From assembly GCF_002734215.1 (NCBI RefSeq), contig NZ_NSEB01000004.1:379954-443953 (forward strand): 64,000 bases of DNA, in the 5' to 3' direction. The position numbers were made by a program, and so were the translations under genes. How positions within the stretch are numbered: position 1 is the first letter of the stretch; each line of letters begins with the position of its first letter. The notes beneath the pieces are model-generated. The model worked only from the letters and a program-made list of their open reading frames with translations, made no database searches and was not told where the DNA came from. This DNA is from Fredinandcohnia onubensis. Lineage in GTDB: Bacteria > Bacillota > Bacilli > Bacillales > Bacillaceae_L. This document shows, piece by piece, positions 52,310-62,096 of this stretch.

Positions 52310-53416
52310 ATGAAAGAGGAACAAAAACGTATTTTAAAACTAGTTGAAGAAGGAAAACTGACAGCTGAGGAAGCGATCATTCTAATTGAAAAGCTCCATT
52401 CTGGGGAGGACAGCCAGTCCCAAGATCCAGCACAGGAAATCAAGACAGAGCTTTCGACTCAAGTCCAGTATGAGCAATCCCAACAGCAACACCAACATTC
52501 ATATGAAAGCAAGGGTTCTGCGAAACACAAATTTATGGACTTTATCGACACTGCTCTGAAAAAAATTAAAGACCTCGATCTCGATTTTAATTTCGGTAAT
52601 GCAGTAGAAGTGAAACATATTTTCCAGCATAAGGACGTATATATTACCAAGCTTGACCTCGATGTTTCAAATGGAAGTATTACGATTATTCCATGGGAAG
52701 AAAAGGATGTCCGCGTTGAATGTGAAGCAAAAGTATATAATATCGATAATCAAGAACGTGCACGTAAAGCATTTTTAGAGGATGTTCTTTTCTCGATTGA
52801 AAATGGTGCTCTGCGCCTATCCATTCAGAAAAAGCAAATGAAGGTTCATGCAAAAATATATGTTCCTCAGGAAAATTATGAAAGTATTAAGACACGTATG
52901 TTTAACGGACCGATAACTGGGGAAAATTTACGAGTAAAGGATTTCCGTGCAAAAACAGCAAATGGTGCAATCACCATTTCGAATTTTGATACAGAATCGG
53001 TTGAAATCGAAACAGCAAATGGTCACATTAAAGCAAATCAAATCACAAGTAAAGATTTTGAAGCTGAAACATTAAATGGTACAGTTACATCAACTGGACG
53101 ATTTGAAAAAGTTGACCTTCAAAGCTTTAACGGAAACATTACTTGCGATATTCAGGGTGATCGCTGCCACACTGCTTATGTAAAAACAACCACCGGTAGC
53201 ATTGATATGTTTATCGCAAACGACTATCAAGTTGACGGAGAATTAAAATCAAATCTCGGTAGCTTCAAGTCAGAGCTTCCAATGATGTCAATCATTGAGG
53301 AGAAAAATGAAGTTGTTCAGAAATCTCTACGTTTCAAAGCAAATGAAGAGAAAGCGCAAAAGCTACATCTCTTTGCTGAAACGAAAACAGGTTCTATTAA
53401 CATCAAACCACTTTGA
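52310..53416 (+). CDS. yvlB: YvlB-like DUF4097 protein
   Basis: 368 residues from the ATG at 52310 (GGGAGGAAGGAACC upstream). The N-terminal helical hairpin KRILKLVEEGKLTAEEAIILIEKL is the SHOCT-like segment seen in YvlB proteins. Then comes a polar Gln/His linker, and a long beta-helix DUF4097 domain from about residue 115 with repeated short strands (AKTANGAITISNF, IETANGHIKANQI, AETLNGTVTSTGR, KTTTGSIDMFIA). Cytoplasmic; B. subtilis YvlB belongs to the same SigW operon. It may bind LiaF/PspC-like membrane partners (inference). Confidence 0.85.
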   Translation: MKEEQKRILKLVEEGKLTAEEAIILIEKLHSGEDSQSQDPAQEIKTELSTQVQYEQSQQQHQHSYESKGSAKHKFMDFIDTALKKIKDLDLDFNFGNAVEVKHIFQHKDVYITKLDLDVSNGSITIIPWEEKDVRVECEAKVYNIDNQERARKAFLEDVLFSIENGALRLSIQKKQMKVHAKIYVPQENYESIKTRMFNGPITGENLRVKDFRAKTANGAITISNFDTESVEIETANGHIKANQITSKDFEAETLNGTVTSTGRFEKVDLQSFNGNITCDIQGDRCHTAYVKTTTGSIDMFIANDYQVDGELKSNLGSFKSELPMMSIIEEKNEVVQKSLRFKANEEKAQKLHLFAETKTGSINIKPL

Positions 53417-53426
53417 GGTGTTCACT

Positions 53427-53627
53427 ATGAAAAAGAAACTATACCGCTCCACCCGAAATAGAATGCTAGGAGGAGTGCTTGGAGGCCTAGCAGATTATAC
53501 AGGAATCGATGCATCGCTATTACGTATCCTAGCGGTGGTCGGATTCATCTTAGGCGTCGGTTCATTAGGGATTATCTATCTCGTTTGGTTGTTTATTGTA
53601 CCGAATGAAGGAGATGTCTATAGATAA
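53427..53627 (+). CDS. yvlC: YvlC, PspC-domain membrane protein
   Basis: 66 residues. PspC signature: KLYRSTRNRMLGGVLGGLADYTGIDASLLRILAVVGFILGVGSLGIIYLVWLFIVPNEG, with two membrane segments. PspC domains link phage-shock-type envelope responses to the membrane. GAGGTG precedes the ATG. The stop overlaps the yvlD start by one base (TAATG). Confidence 0.9.
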   Translation: MKKKLYRSTRNRMLGGVLGGLADYTGIDASLLRILAVVGFILGVGSLGIIYLVWLFIVPNEGDVYR

Positions 53628-53992
53628 TGAGATGGATTGCTAGCATAATTGTTAATAGCATCGTACTAATGGTTGTGGCAGGATATGTCGATACTTTTCA
53701 TCTCGAAGGCGTAGGCGCAGCTGTCATAGCAAGCGTAATCCTATCGATTTTAAATGTAATCGTAAAACCTATTCTCATCGTCCTAACCTTACCTGTTACG
53801 GTTCTCTCATTAGGTTTATTTTTATTTGTGATCAATGCACTTACTTTAATGCTGACACAGTCCCTAATGGGTGACTCCTTTGTCATCGAAGGATTCGGCA
53901 CAGCATTACTAGCAGCAGTCATTATCTCGATTCTAAATTTACTCATTCAAAAAGTAATCGTCGAACCGCTACAGGAGAAAAAGAAGAAATAG
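53627..53992 (+). CDS. yvlD: YvlD, phage holin family 4 membrane protein
   Basis: 121 residues, four hydrophobic segments with the typical family pieces ASVILSILNVIVKPILIVLTLPVTVLSLGLFLFVINALTLML and VIISILNLLIQKVIVEPL. The family name comes from superfamily annotation; these proteins are not proven holins. Last gene of the yvlABCD unit. Confidence 0.9.
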   Translation: MRWIASIIVNSIVLMVVAGYVDTFHLEGVGAAVIASVILSILNVIVKPILIVLTLPVTVLSLGLFLFVINALTLMLTQSLMGDSFVIEGFGTALLAAVIISILNLLIQKVIVEPLQEKKKK

Positions 53993-53997
53993 CTTTA

Positions 53998-54026
53998 AAT
54001 GCCTATCAAATGTGGTAGGCATTTTT
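53998..54026 (+). terminator. Terminator of yvlABCD
   Basis: AAATGCCTA / TAGGCATTT stem with a nine-base loop, then TTCC. Confidence 0.85.
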
Positions 54027-54090
54027 CCATAAATATTGATGTGAGGGACTGGAAATATTTAAATAGTAAAGTAAACTCAATCAATTAATT

Positions 54091-54117
54091 AAAAAAACCC
54101 AAGGCATAAACCTTGGG
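54091..54117 (-). terminator. Terminator of the nitrilase operon
   Basis: CCCAAGG / CCTTGGG stem with a six-base loop, followed on the minus strand by TTTTTTT. Confidence 0.85.
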
Positions 54118-54123
54118 AATCTC

Positions 54124-55107
54124 TTATTTTGCTGACTCTTCTTTATTAATTTCATCTTGTATATATACCACAGATTGTTGTTTCTTTTCATTAACTGTTA
54201 AACTAAAAACATCATTTCTAGCGTAATGTCCTACTACATCAAAATCGTATCTGCTCTTCGTAAGTTGGGATAAATCAAGTTCTGAAATTAAAATTTTCTC
54301 TGCTCCCAAAAAAGGCTGCTCTATAAAGCTACCAAATGGACTTACAATACAACTACCTCCTCTACATAATTCATCCTCCAAATCTGAAAAGAATGGACGA
54401 TTCCTCACGTCTTCAGGATAGTCGTTTTTAGTCATATATTGATTACATGATAATACAAAACATCGGCCTTCCAAAGCAATATGTTGCATGGAAGCAAACC
54501 AGCCATCCCTTGCATCAGCCGTGGGTGCTAAATATAAATCTACACCTTTTCCATACATTGCTGCTCGGGCAAGAGGCATATAATTTTCCCAACAAATTAA
54601 AACGCCTATACGTCCAAATGGTGTTTCAATTACAGGGAGTGTACTACCGTCTCCTTCTGCCCAAATTAATCGTTCAGACCCCGTTGGTTTTAGTTTCCTA
54701 TGTTTAGCTAAAATTTTCCCATCTGGTCCAAAAATAATTGCTGTACAATATAAACTTGCACCTCGAAAATTCTTTTCTTTTTCTATAACACCGATTACAA
54801 CATAGGCTCCAACTTTTTTTATGGCTTCTGAGATTTGTTCTGTTTCCTTACCCGGGATTTCAATAGCACTATTCGCATATCGAAAAAAATCATCTCGACC
54901 ACTATCAGTTCTAATACCTACATACGTGTCAAAATTTAGCCCGCGGGGATATCCTCCAATAAAAGCCTCGGGGAATAAAATCAAATCTACTTGATCATTA
55001 CCTGCTTCTTCAATAAGATAAATAGTTTTTCTAACTGTAGCCTCTGTATCGAATAGTATTCCACTAGCTTGGACCACAGCAACTTTACAATTTTGCTTTA
55101 TTTCCAT
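54124..55107 (-). CDS. Nitrilase (carbon-nitrogen hydrolase superfamily)
   Basis: 327 residues. The catalytic triad is visible: Glu in LFPEAFIGGYPRG (about residue 47), Lys in KHRKLKPTGSERL (about 136) and Cys in VLICWENYMPLARA (about 170). The segment FIGGYPRG and the C-terminal RYDFDVVGHYAR favour a true nitrilase branch (R-CN to acid and ammonia) over amidase or ureidopropionase branches. The ATG at 55107 follows AGGAAGGGA. The gene overlaps the symporter gene by 23 bases, so uptake and hydrolysis of one substrate are probably coupled. Substrate unknown. Confidence 0.85.
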   Translation of the reverse strand: MEIKQNCKVAVVQASGILFDTEATVRKTIYLIEEAGNDQVDLILFPEAFIGGYPRGLNFDTYVGIRTDSGRDDFFRYANSAIEIPGKETEQISEAIKKVGAYVVIGVIEKEKNFRGASLYCTAIIFGPDGKILAKHRKLKPTGSERLIWAEGDGSTLPVIETPFGRIGVLICWENYMPLARAAMYGKGVDLYLAPTADARDGWFASMQHIALEGRCFVLSCNQYMTKNDYPEDVRNRPFFSDLEDELCRGGSCIVSPFGSFIEQPFLGAEKILISELDLSQLTKSRYDFDVVGHYARNDVFSLTVNEKKQQSVVYIQDEINKEESAK

Positions 55108-56623
55108 GTGTAATCCCTTCCTCGTAAATATTAATTTTCCTATCTTGTAACTCCTTACCATATAAAACTTCGATTAAATCATCATGTACTGCATCCTTTT
55201 CCGCTTGGTGAGCATCTTTCGTAACCATACTTACTACAAAGAAGGTGATTAGGCCGAGTATCAAACCAGCTGTTGCCGCTCCAAATGGAAGAGGAATTGA
55301 AAATAATGTATTGATTACTAAAGTTGCTTCACCGACGATAATAGAGGCAACTGCGCCTATTTTTGTGCCTCTACGCCATAAGAGAGCCCCGAAAGCTGCA
55401 GGGACTAATTGTAATACAATGCCATAACCTAAAGCTGCGATTGGAATTAAGAATCCTCTTGCAACCGGTAAAAATGCAATAATCATTGTAAATATTGTCA
55501 TGATTATAATTGTTGTTTTAGCTACCTTAGTTGCTTCTTCATTCGATAAATCCCTTGCGAAAAAACGTATATATATATCATTTACAAGTAAACTTGCTGA
55601 TGATAATAAGGCGCTGTTGATAGTGGAAATTCCTGCTGCTATAATTGCAGCTACAATGATTGATCCAAAAATTACTGGATAGCCTGAAAAGAAAAGTGGG
55701 ATAATGCGGTCACTATTTTCTGCTGACAATCCAGGGACCATACCTGGATAATGCGCTAAAATCCCAATAAAAAGTGCTCCAAGCGCCATTAACCATGAAT
55801 TCCAAAAAGGAGTGATAATTGACGTTTTTGCTAGAATTAATGGTGACTTAGCTGAATAAAATTTTTGCCACATGTGGGGCATGATCCAAAATCCAAATGC
55901 TAAACCTAATGCTGTCTCCATTACACGCCAAAAATCTCCCTTATTAGTCAATACTTCAGGGGCTATTTCTGCAATATTTTTAAAGGCATTGAATCCGCCT
56001 GCCTTAAATAAAAACGTAAGGGTTACAAATAATAGTACAAATCCAAAAAAGAAACCCATAAAAGTATCGCTCCAAGCAGCACCTCTTCCACCACTTAAGA
56101 AAACAATTATTCCGACAAATAATCCCATAATTAAAACGCCAACCCAGTAAGGAATAGCATTAGCCGTTAAACTATTTAAAGACTGTGCGCCACCTGTAAT
56201 TTGGATTAACATATATGGTACTAAACCAACGATACCAACAATAGCAAACAACAGTTTTAATCCTGGACTTTTATAGTATTTCTCCATCATGTCACCAGGA
56301 GTTATATATTTATGTTTCTGGCCAAAATACCAAATTCTAGCTCCAAAAACCCAGATAAATAGTGCGTGTAAAACAGCCCATGCAGCAAAAGCGACGAACC
56401 ACACACCATCTCTGTAATGTTGTCCTATAGAACCTAATAATGTCCATGTACTGAAATAACTAGCCCCGGTAGTCATCGTCATAACAATTGTTCCTAAACC
56501 ACGACCTGCTAAATAGAAATCATTTGGAGTAGCTACACTGGATTTAGATGCATAGTTACTAATAATAAGTAAAATCCCTAAAAAGATTGCTAATATAATT
56601 ATGGTAACAACTGCTTGGCTCAT
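55085..56623 (-). CDS. Sodium:solute symporter (SSS family)
   Basis: 512 residues, about 13 transmembrane segments. Family pieces include NDFYLAGRGLGTIVMTMTTGASYFSTWTLLGSIG near the start (NxxxxGR plus TM1/TM2 region), QITGGAQSLNSLT, GFWIMPHMWQKFYSA, and IAAGISTINSALLSSASLLVNDIY (sodium-site-like segment in TM9). Probably brings in the substrate of the nitrilase, perhaps a nitrile or carboxylate. Preceded by a small membrane gene one base upstream. Confidence 0.9.
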   Translation of the reverse strand: MSQAVVTIIILAIFLGILLIISNYASKSSVATPNDFYLAGRGLGTIVMTMTTGASYFSTWTLLGSIGQHYRDGVWFVAFAAWAVLHALFIWVFGARIWYFGQKHKYITPGDMMEKYYKSPGLKLLFAIVGIVGLVPYMLIQITGGAQSLNSLTANAIPYWVGVLIMGLFVGIIVFLSGGRGAAWSDTFMGFFFGFVLLFVTLTFLFKAGGFNAFKNIAEIAPEVLTNKGDFWRVMETALGLAFGFWIMPHMWQKFYSAKSPLILAKTSIITPFWNSWLMALGALFIGILAHYPGMVPGLSAENSDRIIPLFFSGYPVIFGSIIVAAIIAAGISTINSALLSSASLLVNDIYIRFFARDLSNEEATKVAKTTIIIMTIFTMIIAFLPVARGFLIPIAALGYGIVLQLVPAAFGALLWRRGTKIGAVASIIVGEATLVINTLFSIPLPFGAATAGLILGLITFFVVSMVTKDAHQAEKDAVHDDLIEVLYGKELQDRKINIYEEGITHGNKAKL

Positions 56624-56860
56624 TTAATCCCTCTCCTCTGTTAGTCTTTTTTCCATTCGGAGAGCAAATGGTTTAAAAACTTTGAAATAAATGATAAAGA
56701 TTAAAATGGTATTAATGAAATTTATGATAAGTGTAAAAGCAAGAGGTTCAGGTAATAGCCCCCAAAATGTTAAATCGTTAAAAAAACCTATATTTGGCAA
56801 AAATGTTGCCCCGTACAAAATAAAAAATAAACTTAATAGAATTGCATTTGTTTTTCTCAT
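56624..56860 (-). CDS. Small symporter-associated membrane protein (78 residues)
   Basis: Two hydrophobic segments (about 6-22 and 43-62) and a basic C-terminus (LRMEKRLTEERD). It ends directly before the symporter start, as do the small DUF3311/YhdT-like partner subunits of many SSS symporters. Family membership is by position and topology, not by a motif I can identify. AAGGAGGGT-type site upstream. First gene of the three-gene unit. Confidence 0.7.
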   Translation of the reverse strand: MRKTNAILLSLFFILYGATFLPNIGFFNDLTFWGLLPEPLAFTLIINFINTILIFIIYFKVFKPFALRMEKRLTEERD

Positions 56861-56930
56861 ATTTAACCCTCCTTATTTACATATTAAGAAATTTTAGACT
56901 ATTATGTATATAGCATGTTTTTCATAACGA

Positions 56931-56947
56931 TATTCCTTGAGGGAATA
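56931..56947. promoter_or_regulatory. Candidate LysR-type operator
   Basis: TATTCC-TTGAG-GGAATA, a perfect inverted repeat with a T-N11-A core. It lies in the divergent gap between the lysR gene and the nitrilase unit, 15 bases before the lysR start codon. Typical position for autoregulation and divergent control. Confidence 0.55.
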
Positions 56948-56961
56948 GTTAGGGGAGAAAA

Positions 56962-57852
56962 ATGGATAATATCACAATAGAGGAATTGAAAATTTTAAAA
57001 AGAGTTATGGAGACAAATAACATTACCCAAACAGCAAATGAGTTATATATTAATCAACCCACAATAAGTAAAATGATTAAGCGTGTAGAAAATCAAAATA
57101 ATATCCAAATTTTTAATAGAAAAAGAGGATTTACTTTAACAAATGAAGGAGAAATATTCTATTCCTACATAATCGATCTTCTAACAACATGGAAATCTCT
57201 TGAACAACATATTTCAGAGCAGAATACAAACTATATATCAAAAATACATATTGGATTACCTCCTATTATTGGTTCATTTTTGTTTCCAAAAATTATTACT
57301 TCATTTATAAATACCTATCCATTTATTGAAAATATCATATATGAGGGTGGAGGATTAAAAATTGAAGAAGGTTTACTAAAGGGAGATATTGATGTTGGCT
57401 TTGCAGTACTTCCAACTAAAAATCCTTCATTAAAATCTCATATCATTTATCGTGATGTATTTGTGATTTGTATGAGCGAAAAACATACATTAGCAAAATA
57501 TGATGAAATAGATTTTGCAGACTTGAAAAATGAGCGGTTCATTTGTTTTAGAAATGATTTTATGATTCATCAATATTTTTTGAAAATGTGCGAAGAAAGT
57601 GCTTTCGAACCCAATATTGTACTTAACAGTTCTCAGTGGGATTTAATTTTAGAACTTGTTGGAGTAAATTTTGGAATTGCTATTGTCCCTAGAATTTTAA
57701 TCTCAAAATTTGAGAGAGAAAATATGAAGGAGATAAAGATTAAAACCCCCAATATCCCGTGGGAAATTGGGATTATATATAGTGATGCGAATTATTTATC
57801 GATTGCTGCTAAAAACTTTATTGAAATTGCAAGGGATACCTATAAATTTTAA
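56962..57852 (+). CDS. LysR-family transcriptional regulator
   Basis: 296 residues. N-terminal winged helix-turn-helix: LKILKRVMETNNITQTANELYINQPTISKMIKRVENQNNIQIFNRKRGFTLTNEG (about 8-62). Substrate-binding domain with KIHIGLPPIIGSFLFPKII and DLILELVGVNFGIAIVPRIL. Divergent from the symporter-nitrilase unit, so it is the likely activator of that uptake and hydrolysis pathway; the inducer is unknown. AGGGGAGAAAA precedes the ATG. Confidence 0.9.
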   Translation: MDNITIEELKILKRVMETNNITQTANELYINQPTISKMIKRVENQNNIQIFNRKRGFTLTNEGEIFYSYIIDLLTTWKSLEQHISEQNTNYISKIHIGLPPIIGSFLFPKIITSFINTYPFIENIIYEGGGLKIEEGLLKGDIDVGFAVLPTKNPSLKSHIIYRDVFVICMSEKHTLAKYDEIDFADLKNERFICFRNDFMIHQYFLKMCEESAFEPNIVLNSSQWDLILELVGVNFGIAIVPRILISKFERENMKEIKIKTPNIPWEIGIIYSDANYLSIAAKNFIEIARDTYKF

Positions 57853-57913
57853 ATATTATACGTAGATAAATTAGGTTATTATCATGTTTTGATTTTGAGA
57901 AAGGAGTACAAGC

Positions 57914-58438
57914 ATGTTTCCAATACTAGAAACCGAACGACTAAGATTAAGAGAAATCGTCCATGGTGATGCTCAAGCAATATTTACCTGTTTTTCAAAC
58001 AATGATGTCACGCGTTATTACGGGCAGGATTCTCTAACCAAATTAGAACAGGCAGAGCAGTTTGTTGAATTTTTTGCAAAAAACTATAAAGAAAAGCGTG
58101 GAATAAGATGGGGGATCGAATTAATAGAAAACGAAGTACTCATTGGAACCATAGGATTTAATGCTTGGTCTCTCAAGCATAAGCGAGCAGAAATCGGCTA
58201 TGAGTTACAGCCCCAATACTGGCGAAAAGGCTACACAATAGAGGCTGTTAAAAAAGTAATCTCTTACGGTTTTGACGATCTAGACTTGACCCGCATTGGT
58301 GCCGTTGTGTTTCTTGAAAACGCAGCATCAAATGAATTGTTAATTAAGCTTGGATTCGAAAAAGAAGGTATCTTAAGGAACTATATGTACCAAAACGGTG
58401 TTGCCTATGATACAAATGTTTATTCACTAGTAAAATGA
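57914..58438 (+). CDS. GNAT acetyltransferase (RimJ/RimL-like)
   Basis: 174 residues. FPILETERLRLREIVHGDAQAIF opens a ribosomal-protein-type GNAT. IGTIGFNAWSLKHKRAEIGYELQPQYWRKGYTIEAVKKVISYGF contains the acetyl-CoA loop (W-R-K-G-Y-T). VVFLENAASNELLIKLGFEKEGILRNYMYQNGVAYDTNVYSLV is the typical ending. Acceptor unknown. AAAGGAG upstream of the ATG. Confidence 0.85.
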   Translation: MFPILETERLRLREIVHGDAQAIFTCFSNNDVTRYYGQDSLTKLEQAEQFVEFFAKNYKEKRGIRWGIELIENEVLIGTIGFNAWSLKHKRAEIGYELQPQYWRKGYTIEAVKKVISYGFDDLDLTRIGAVVFLENAASNELLIKLGFEKEGILRNYMYQNGVAYDTNVYSLVK

Positions 58439-58448
58439 AAATACTCAA

Positions 58449-58475
58449 AGACATTCCATTCTTGGGATGTCTCTG
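58449..58475 (+). terminator. Terminator after the GNAT gene
   Basis: GACATTCC / GGGATGTC stem with a six-base loop, then TCTGAG. T tract weak. Confidence 0.5.
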
Positions 58476-58705
58476 AGACCGTAATTCTCCCCCATCCGCC
58501 TCTCAAAACAAATCTCCCCAACATTCTTCCGCAATTTAAATCAGAAAAGTTTTGGCCTTACACAGAAAAATGCTAAAATAGGAGAATGAGTTTGAAAAAT
58601 ATAATTTTTAAAAAATACAGTCTGTTTAAGCAAAAAATGAGATGGCTTTAAAAATACGCAGTAACAACCAAAAACTACATGAATCACAATCAAGGAGGAA
58701 CAGAT

Positions 58706-59641
58706 GTGCCAAAAGTTAGCACAAAAGATTTAATTGAGAAATTCAAATTAGAATTGGTGAGTGGGGAAGAAGGGGTTAATCGCCCGATAACAACAAGTGA
58801 TATATCTAGACCAGGTATTGAACTAGCGGGATTTTTTGATTACTATCCTTCAGAGCGAGTCCAGTTATTAGGAAAAACGGAGCTAACGTTCTTTGAGAAA
58901 TTGTCTACCGAGGAAAAAAGATATCGTATGGAAAAGCTTTGTACAGATATCACTCCAGCAATTATTATTTCGCGTGATTTAGAGACTCCACCAGAACTGA
59001 TTGAGGCTTCCGAGCGTGAATCTGTTCCAGTGATCAAAGCACGTATGAAGACAACGAGACTATCAAGTAGAATTACAAACTTTTTAGAAAGTAAGCTCGC
59101 GCCAACAACAGCTGTTCATGGAGTTCTAGTGGATATATACGGGGTTGGGGTGCTGATCATTGGTAAGAGTGGTGTTGGTAAAAGTGAAACAGCGCTTGAA
59201 CTTGTCAAACGCGGACACCGTCTTGTTGCAGATGATTGTGTAGAAATTCGTCAAGAGGATGATGATACACTTATTGGAAGCGCACCTGAGCTTATCGAGC
59301 ATCTCCTTGAAATTCGCGGTCTTGGGATCATCAATGTCATGACCTTATTCGGAGCGGGTGCCATTCGAAATTATAAACGGATTACGCTTGTGGTCAATCT
59401 AGAACTTTGGGATCAGACAAAGCAATATGACCGACTTGGGCTTGAAGAAGAAAAAATGAAAATCATCGATACTGAATTAACAAAATACACAATTCCAGTT
59501 CGTCCTGGGCGAAACCTAGCCGTCATCATTGAAGTGGCAGCGATGAATTACCGTCTTAAACGTATGGGCTTAAACGCTGCACAAGATTTCTCAAATCGTC
59601 TTTCAAATACGATTGAATTTAGGGAGCACGACGAAATATAA
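58706..59641 (+). CDS. hprK: HPr kinase/phosphorylase
   Basis: 311 residues. Phosphorylates HPr at Ser-46 in response to fructose-1,6-bisphosphate and controls catabolite repression through CcpA. Walker A is [16 protein letters not shown] (about 152-167); the signature is [28 protein letters not shown] and the N-terminal [30 protein letters not shown] are typical. The start is the GTG at 58706, seven bases after AAGGAGG; an earlier ATG at 58679 overlaps the ribosome binding site. Head of the hprK-lgt-yvoD-ppaX-yvoF operon. Confidence 0.97.
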   Translation: MPKVSTKDLIEKFKLELVSGEEGVNRPITTSDISRPGIELAGFFDYYPSERVQLLGKTELTFFEKLSTEEKRYRMEKLCTDITPAIIISRDLETPPELIEASERESVPVIKARMKTTRLSSRITNFLESKLAPTTAVHGVLVDIYGVGVLIIGKSGVGKSETALELVKRGHRLVADDCVEIRQEDDDTLIGSAPELIEHLLEIRGLGIINVMTLFGAGAIRNYKRITLVVNLELWDQTKQYDRLGLEEEKMKIIDTELTKYTIPVRPGRNLAVIIEVAAMNYRLKRMGLNAAQDFSNRLSNTIEFREHDEI

Positions 59642-59667
59642 AAGATCATTAAAAGGGAGATGAGATA

Positions 59668-60483
59668 GTGGACCGAAACATTCAACCATTAGACCCAACA
59701 TTTTTAGAACTTGGCGCGTTACGCATTCAGTGGTATGGACTAATCATCGGGCTAGGAACCATGCTAGCCCTTTATCTGGCCATAAAAGAATCAGAACGCA
59801 GAGGGATGCATAAGGATACATTTATGGACCTCATGCTGTTCGCAGTGCCAATTGCCATCATCTGTGCAAGAATTTATTACGTTATTTTTAAATGGGATTA
59901 TTACTCACAAAATCCTTCCAAAATTATTGCAATTTGGGAGGGTGGAATTGCCATTCATGGTGCGTTAATCGGTTCAGTTGTGACTGCGATTGTGTTTGCG
60001 AGAGTAAAAGGCTTGTCCTTTTGGAAAATTGCAGACATCGCGGCACCAAGCATTATCTTAGGTCAAGCAATTGGCCGTTGGGGAAATTTTATGAATCAAG
60101 AAGCACATGGAGGACCCATTGCAGAGGAACAGATCCAAACCTTCTATAATGTGCTACCTGACTTTATCATGGACCAAATGTTTATAAAAGGAACGTACTA
60201 CCATCCAACCTTTTTGTATGAATCAATTTGGAGCCTTGTAGGTTTTGTTTTATTGCTAATGCTTCGAAAGGTCAACCTAAGACGTGGGGAAATGTTCCTT
60301 ACATATGTAATCTGGTATTCAATTGGCCGCTTCTTCGTAGAGGGCTTACGGACAGATAGCTTAATGCTTGGGGATATCCGAGTGGCTCAGTTGATTTCAG
60401 TTTTATCGATTATAGGAGCACTCATCGTACTTATTTATCGAAGAATAAAAGGTCATTCAAACGAACGTTACTTAGAGAAATAA
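59668..60483 (+). CDS. lgt: Prolipoprotein diacylglyceryl transferase
   Basis: 271 residues, seven transmembrane segments. Transfers diacylglycerol from phosphatidylglycerol to the lipobox cysteine. Hallmarks: [26 protein letters not shown] (catalytic His region), [20 protein letters not shown] (substrate-binding Arg and Gly-rich lgt signature) and [16 protein letters not shown] start after GGGAGATGAGA. Second gene of the operon. Confidence 0.97.
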   Translation: MDRNIQPLDPTFLELGALRIQWYGLIIGLGTMLALYLAIKESERRGMHKDTFMDLMLFAVPIAIICARIYYVIFKWDYYSQNPSKIIAIWEGGIAIHGALIGSVVTAIVFARVKGLSFWKIADIAAPSIILGQAIGRWGNFMNQEAHGGPIAEEQIQTFYNVLPDFIMDQMFIKGTYYHPTFLYESIWSLVGFVLLLMLRKVNLRRGEMFLTYVIWYSIGRFFVEGLRTDSLMLGDIRVAQLISVLSIIGALIVLIYRRIKGHSNERYLEK

Positions 60484-60507
60484 CAAAGTAAAAGGGAGAG
60501 GGGAAAC

Positions 60508-61452
60508 TTGCTAGAGACAATCAAGAGAGGCTTCATAGTAGGATTAAAAACTACTTGGACATTAGGGAAGGTAATTTTCCCAGTTACCCTACTTGTTACA
60601 ATGTTGCAATATACACCAGTACTAGATTGGGTGATTAAGTGGATTGCCCCAATCATGGGCTGGTTTGGTCTGTCGGGTGATGCCGCAATACCACTTGTAT
60701 TAGGTAATTTTTTAAACCTTTATGCAGGGATTGGGGCCATTTTAACACTAGATTTGACCGTAAAAGAAGTGTTTATTTTAGCTGTCATGCTATCATTCTC
60801 GCATAATATGATTATCGAATCGACTGTTGCTGCGAAAGTAGGTATGAAGATTTGGGTGATTGTAACAGTTAGACTGGGACTTGCATTCATTTCTGCCTTT
60901 GTAATTAATCTAGTTTGGAAAGGTGGAAGTGAGTTAGCAAAATATGGATTAGTCTCAACGACTGATGAACAAATTTCCGGCTGGGGTGCTATTGTATTAA
61001 ATGGTATTGAAAAAGCTACATTTGGGATTCTGCAATTGGCTCTTATTGTCATTCCATTGATGGTTGTTATTCAAATATTAAAGGAATTAAAATGGTTGGA
61101 TGTATTTTCAAAGTGGATGACGCCGGTCACAAAGGTACTCGGAATGAAGGAAAATACATCAACAACCTTGGCAGCAGGTATTTTGTTCGGTCTAGCGTTA
61201 GGAGCAGGTGTAATGATTCAGGCGGTAAAAGAGGATAATGTAAGTAAGAAAGATGTAACCTTAGCGTTAATTTTCTTAGTATCCTGTCACGCGGTAGTGG
61301 AGGATACGCTTATCTTTATTCCTCTAGGCATTCCAGTCTTACCGCTATTGTTAATCCGACTCATTACTGCGATCATACTAACAATGGTCATCGCTTTTAT
61401 CTGGAAACGCGTCGAGCAAAATAATAGAAAGGAAGTTATTTATGGCAATTAA
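60508..61452 (+). CDS. yvoD: YvoD, nucleoside-recognition (Gate) domain membrane protein
   Basis: 314 residues, eight to nine hydrophobic segments. Two Gate-type domains ([27 protein letters not shown] and [22 protein letters not shown]) of the nucleoside recognition family, as in spore membrane proteins SpmA/B and NupC-like pores. TTG start. It overlaps ppaX by 11 bases. Conserved position in B. subtilis. Transport function is inferred only. Confidence 0.85.
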   Translation: MLETIKRGFIVGLKTTWTLGKVIFPVTLLVTMLQYTPVLDWVIKWIAPIMGWFGLSGDAAIPLVLGNFLNLYAGIGAILTLDLTVKEVFILAVMLSFSHNMIIESTVAAKVGMKIWVIVTVRLGLAFISAFVINLVWKGGSELAKYGLVSTTDEQISGWGAIVLNGIEKATFGILQLALIVIPLMVVIQILKELKWLDVFSKWMTPVTKVLGMKENTSTTLAAGILFGLALGAGVMIQAVKEDNVSKKDVTLALIFLVSCHAVVEDTLIFIPLGIPVLPLLLIRLITAIILTMVIAFIWKRVEQNNRKEVIYGN

Positions 61453-62089
61453 AACACTACTATTTGATTTAGATGGAACGTTAATTGATACAAATGAACT
61501 GATACTCCAATCTTTTTTACACACCTTTGGAAAATACTTTCCAGATCGCAACTATAGTCGGGAGGATATTTTGCCTTTCAATGGTCCAACTCTGCACGAA
61601 TCTTTTTCATCTGTAGACCCAGACCGAGCAGAAGAAATGATTGCTGAATATCGAAAATTTAATCATGAGAAGCATGATGAATTAGTAACCGAGTTTCCAG
61701 GTGTATTTGACACCATTAAGACGCTTAAAGAAAAAGGCTATAAAATTGGCGTTGTTACAACAAAAGTTCGAAAAACGGTTAATATGGGATTACAACTCAC
61801 AAAGCTTGACCAATTTTTTGATGTCGTGGTGACATTGGATGATGTGAGAAATCCAAAACCAGATCCGGAACCCGTGCTGTTGGCATTGAAGATGTTAGAC
61901 TCAACACCTGAAGAAGCTATAATGGTTGGCGACAATTATCAGGATATTGTAGCTGGTCAAAAGGCGGGCACAAAAACTGCTGGAGTTGCTTGGTCTCATA
62001 AAGGAAAAGACTTCCTATTGGAATACAACCCTGATTTTATGCTTGAAAACATGAGTGACCTACTTGATTTAGTTTTGGTAAAAGGATGA
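61442..62089 (+). CDS. ppaX: Pyrophosphatase PpaX
   Basis: 215 residues, HAD superfamily. Motif I is [14 protein letters not shown], motif II is GVVTTKVRK (Thr), motif III region [10 protein letters not shown] (Lys), motif [16 protein letters not shown]. In B. subtilis it hydrolyses the pyrophosphate produced when HprK dephosphorylates HPr-Ser-P, hence the operon link with hprK. Same operon order as B. subtilis. Confidence 0.95.
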   Translation: MAIKTLLFDLDGTLIDTNELILQSFLHTFGKYFPDRNYSREDILPFNGPTLHESFSSVDPDRAEEMIAEYRKFNHEKHDELVTEFPGVFDTIKTLKEKGYKIGVVTTKVRKTVNMGLQLTKLDQFFDVVVTLDDVRNPKPDPEPVLLALKMLDSTPEEAIMVGDNYQDIVAGQKAGTKTAGVAWSHKGKDFLLEYNPDFMLENMSDLLDLVLVKG

Positions 62090-62096
62090 AAAAATA

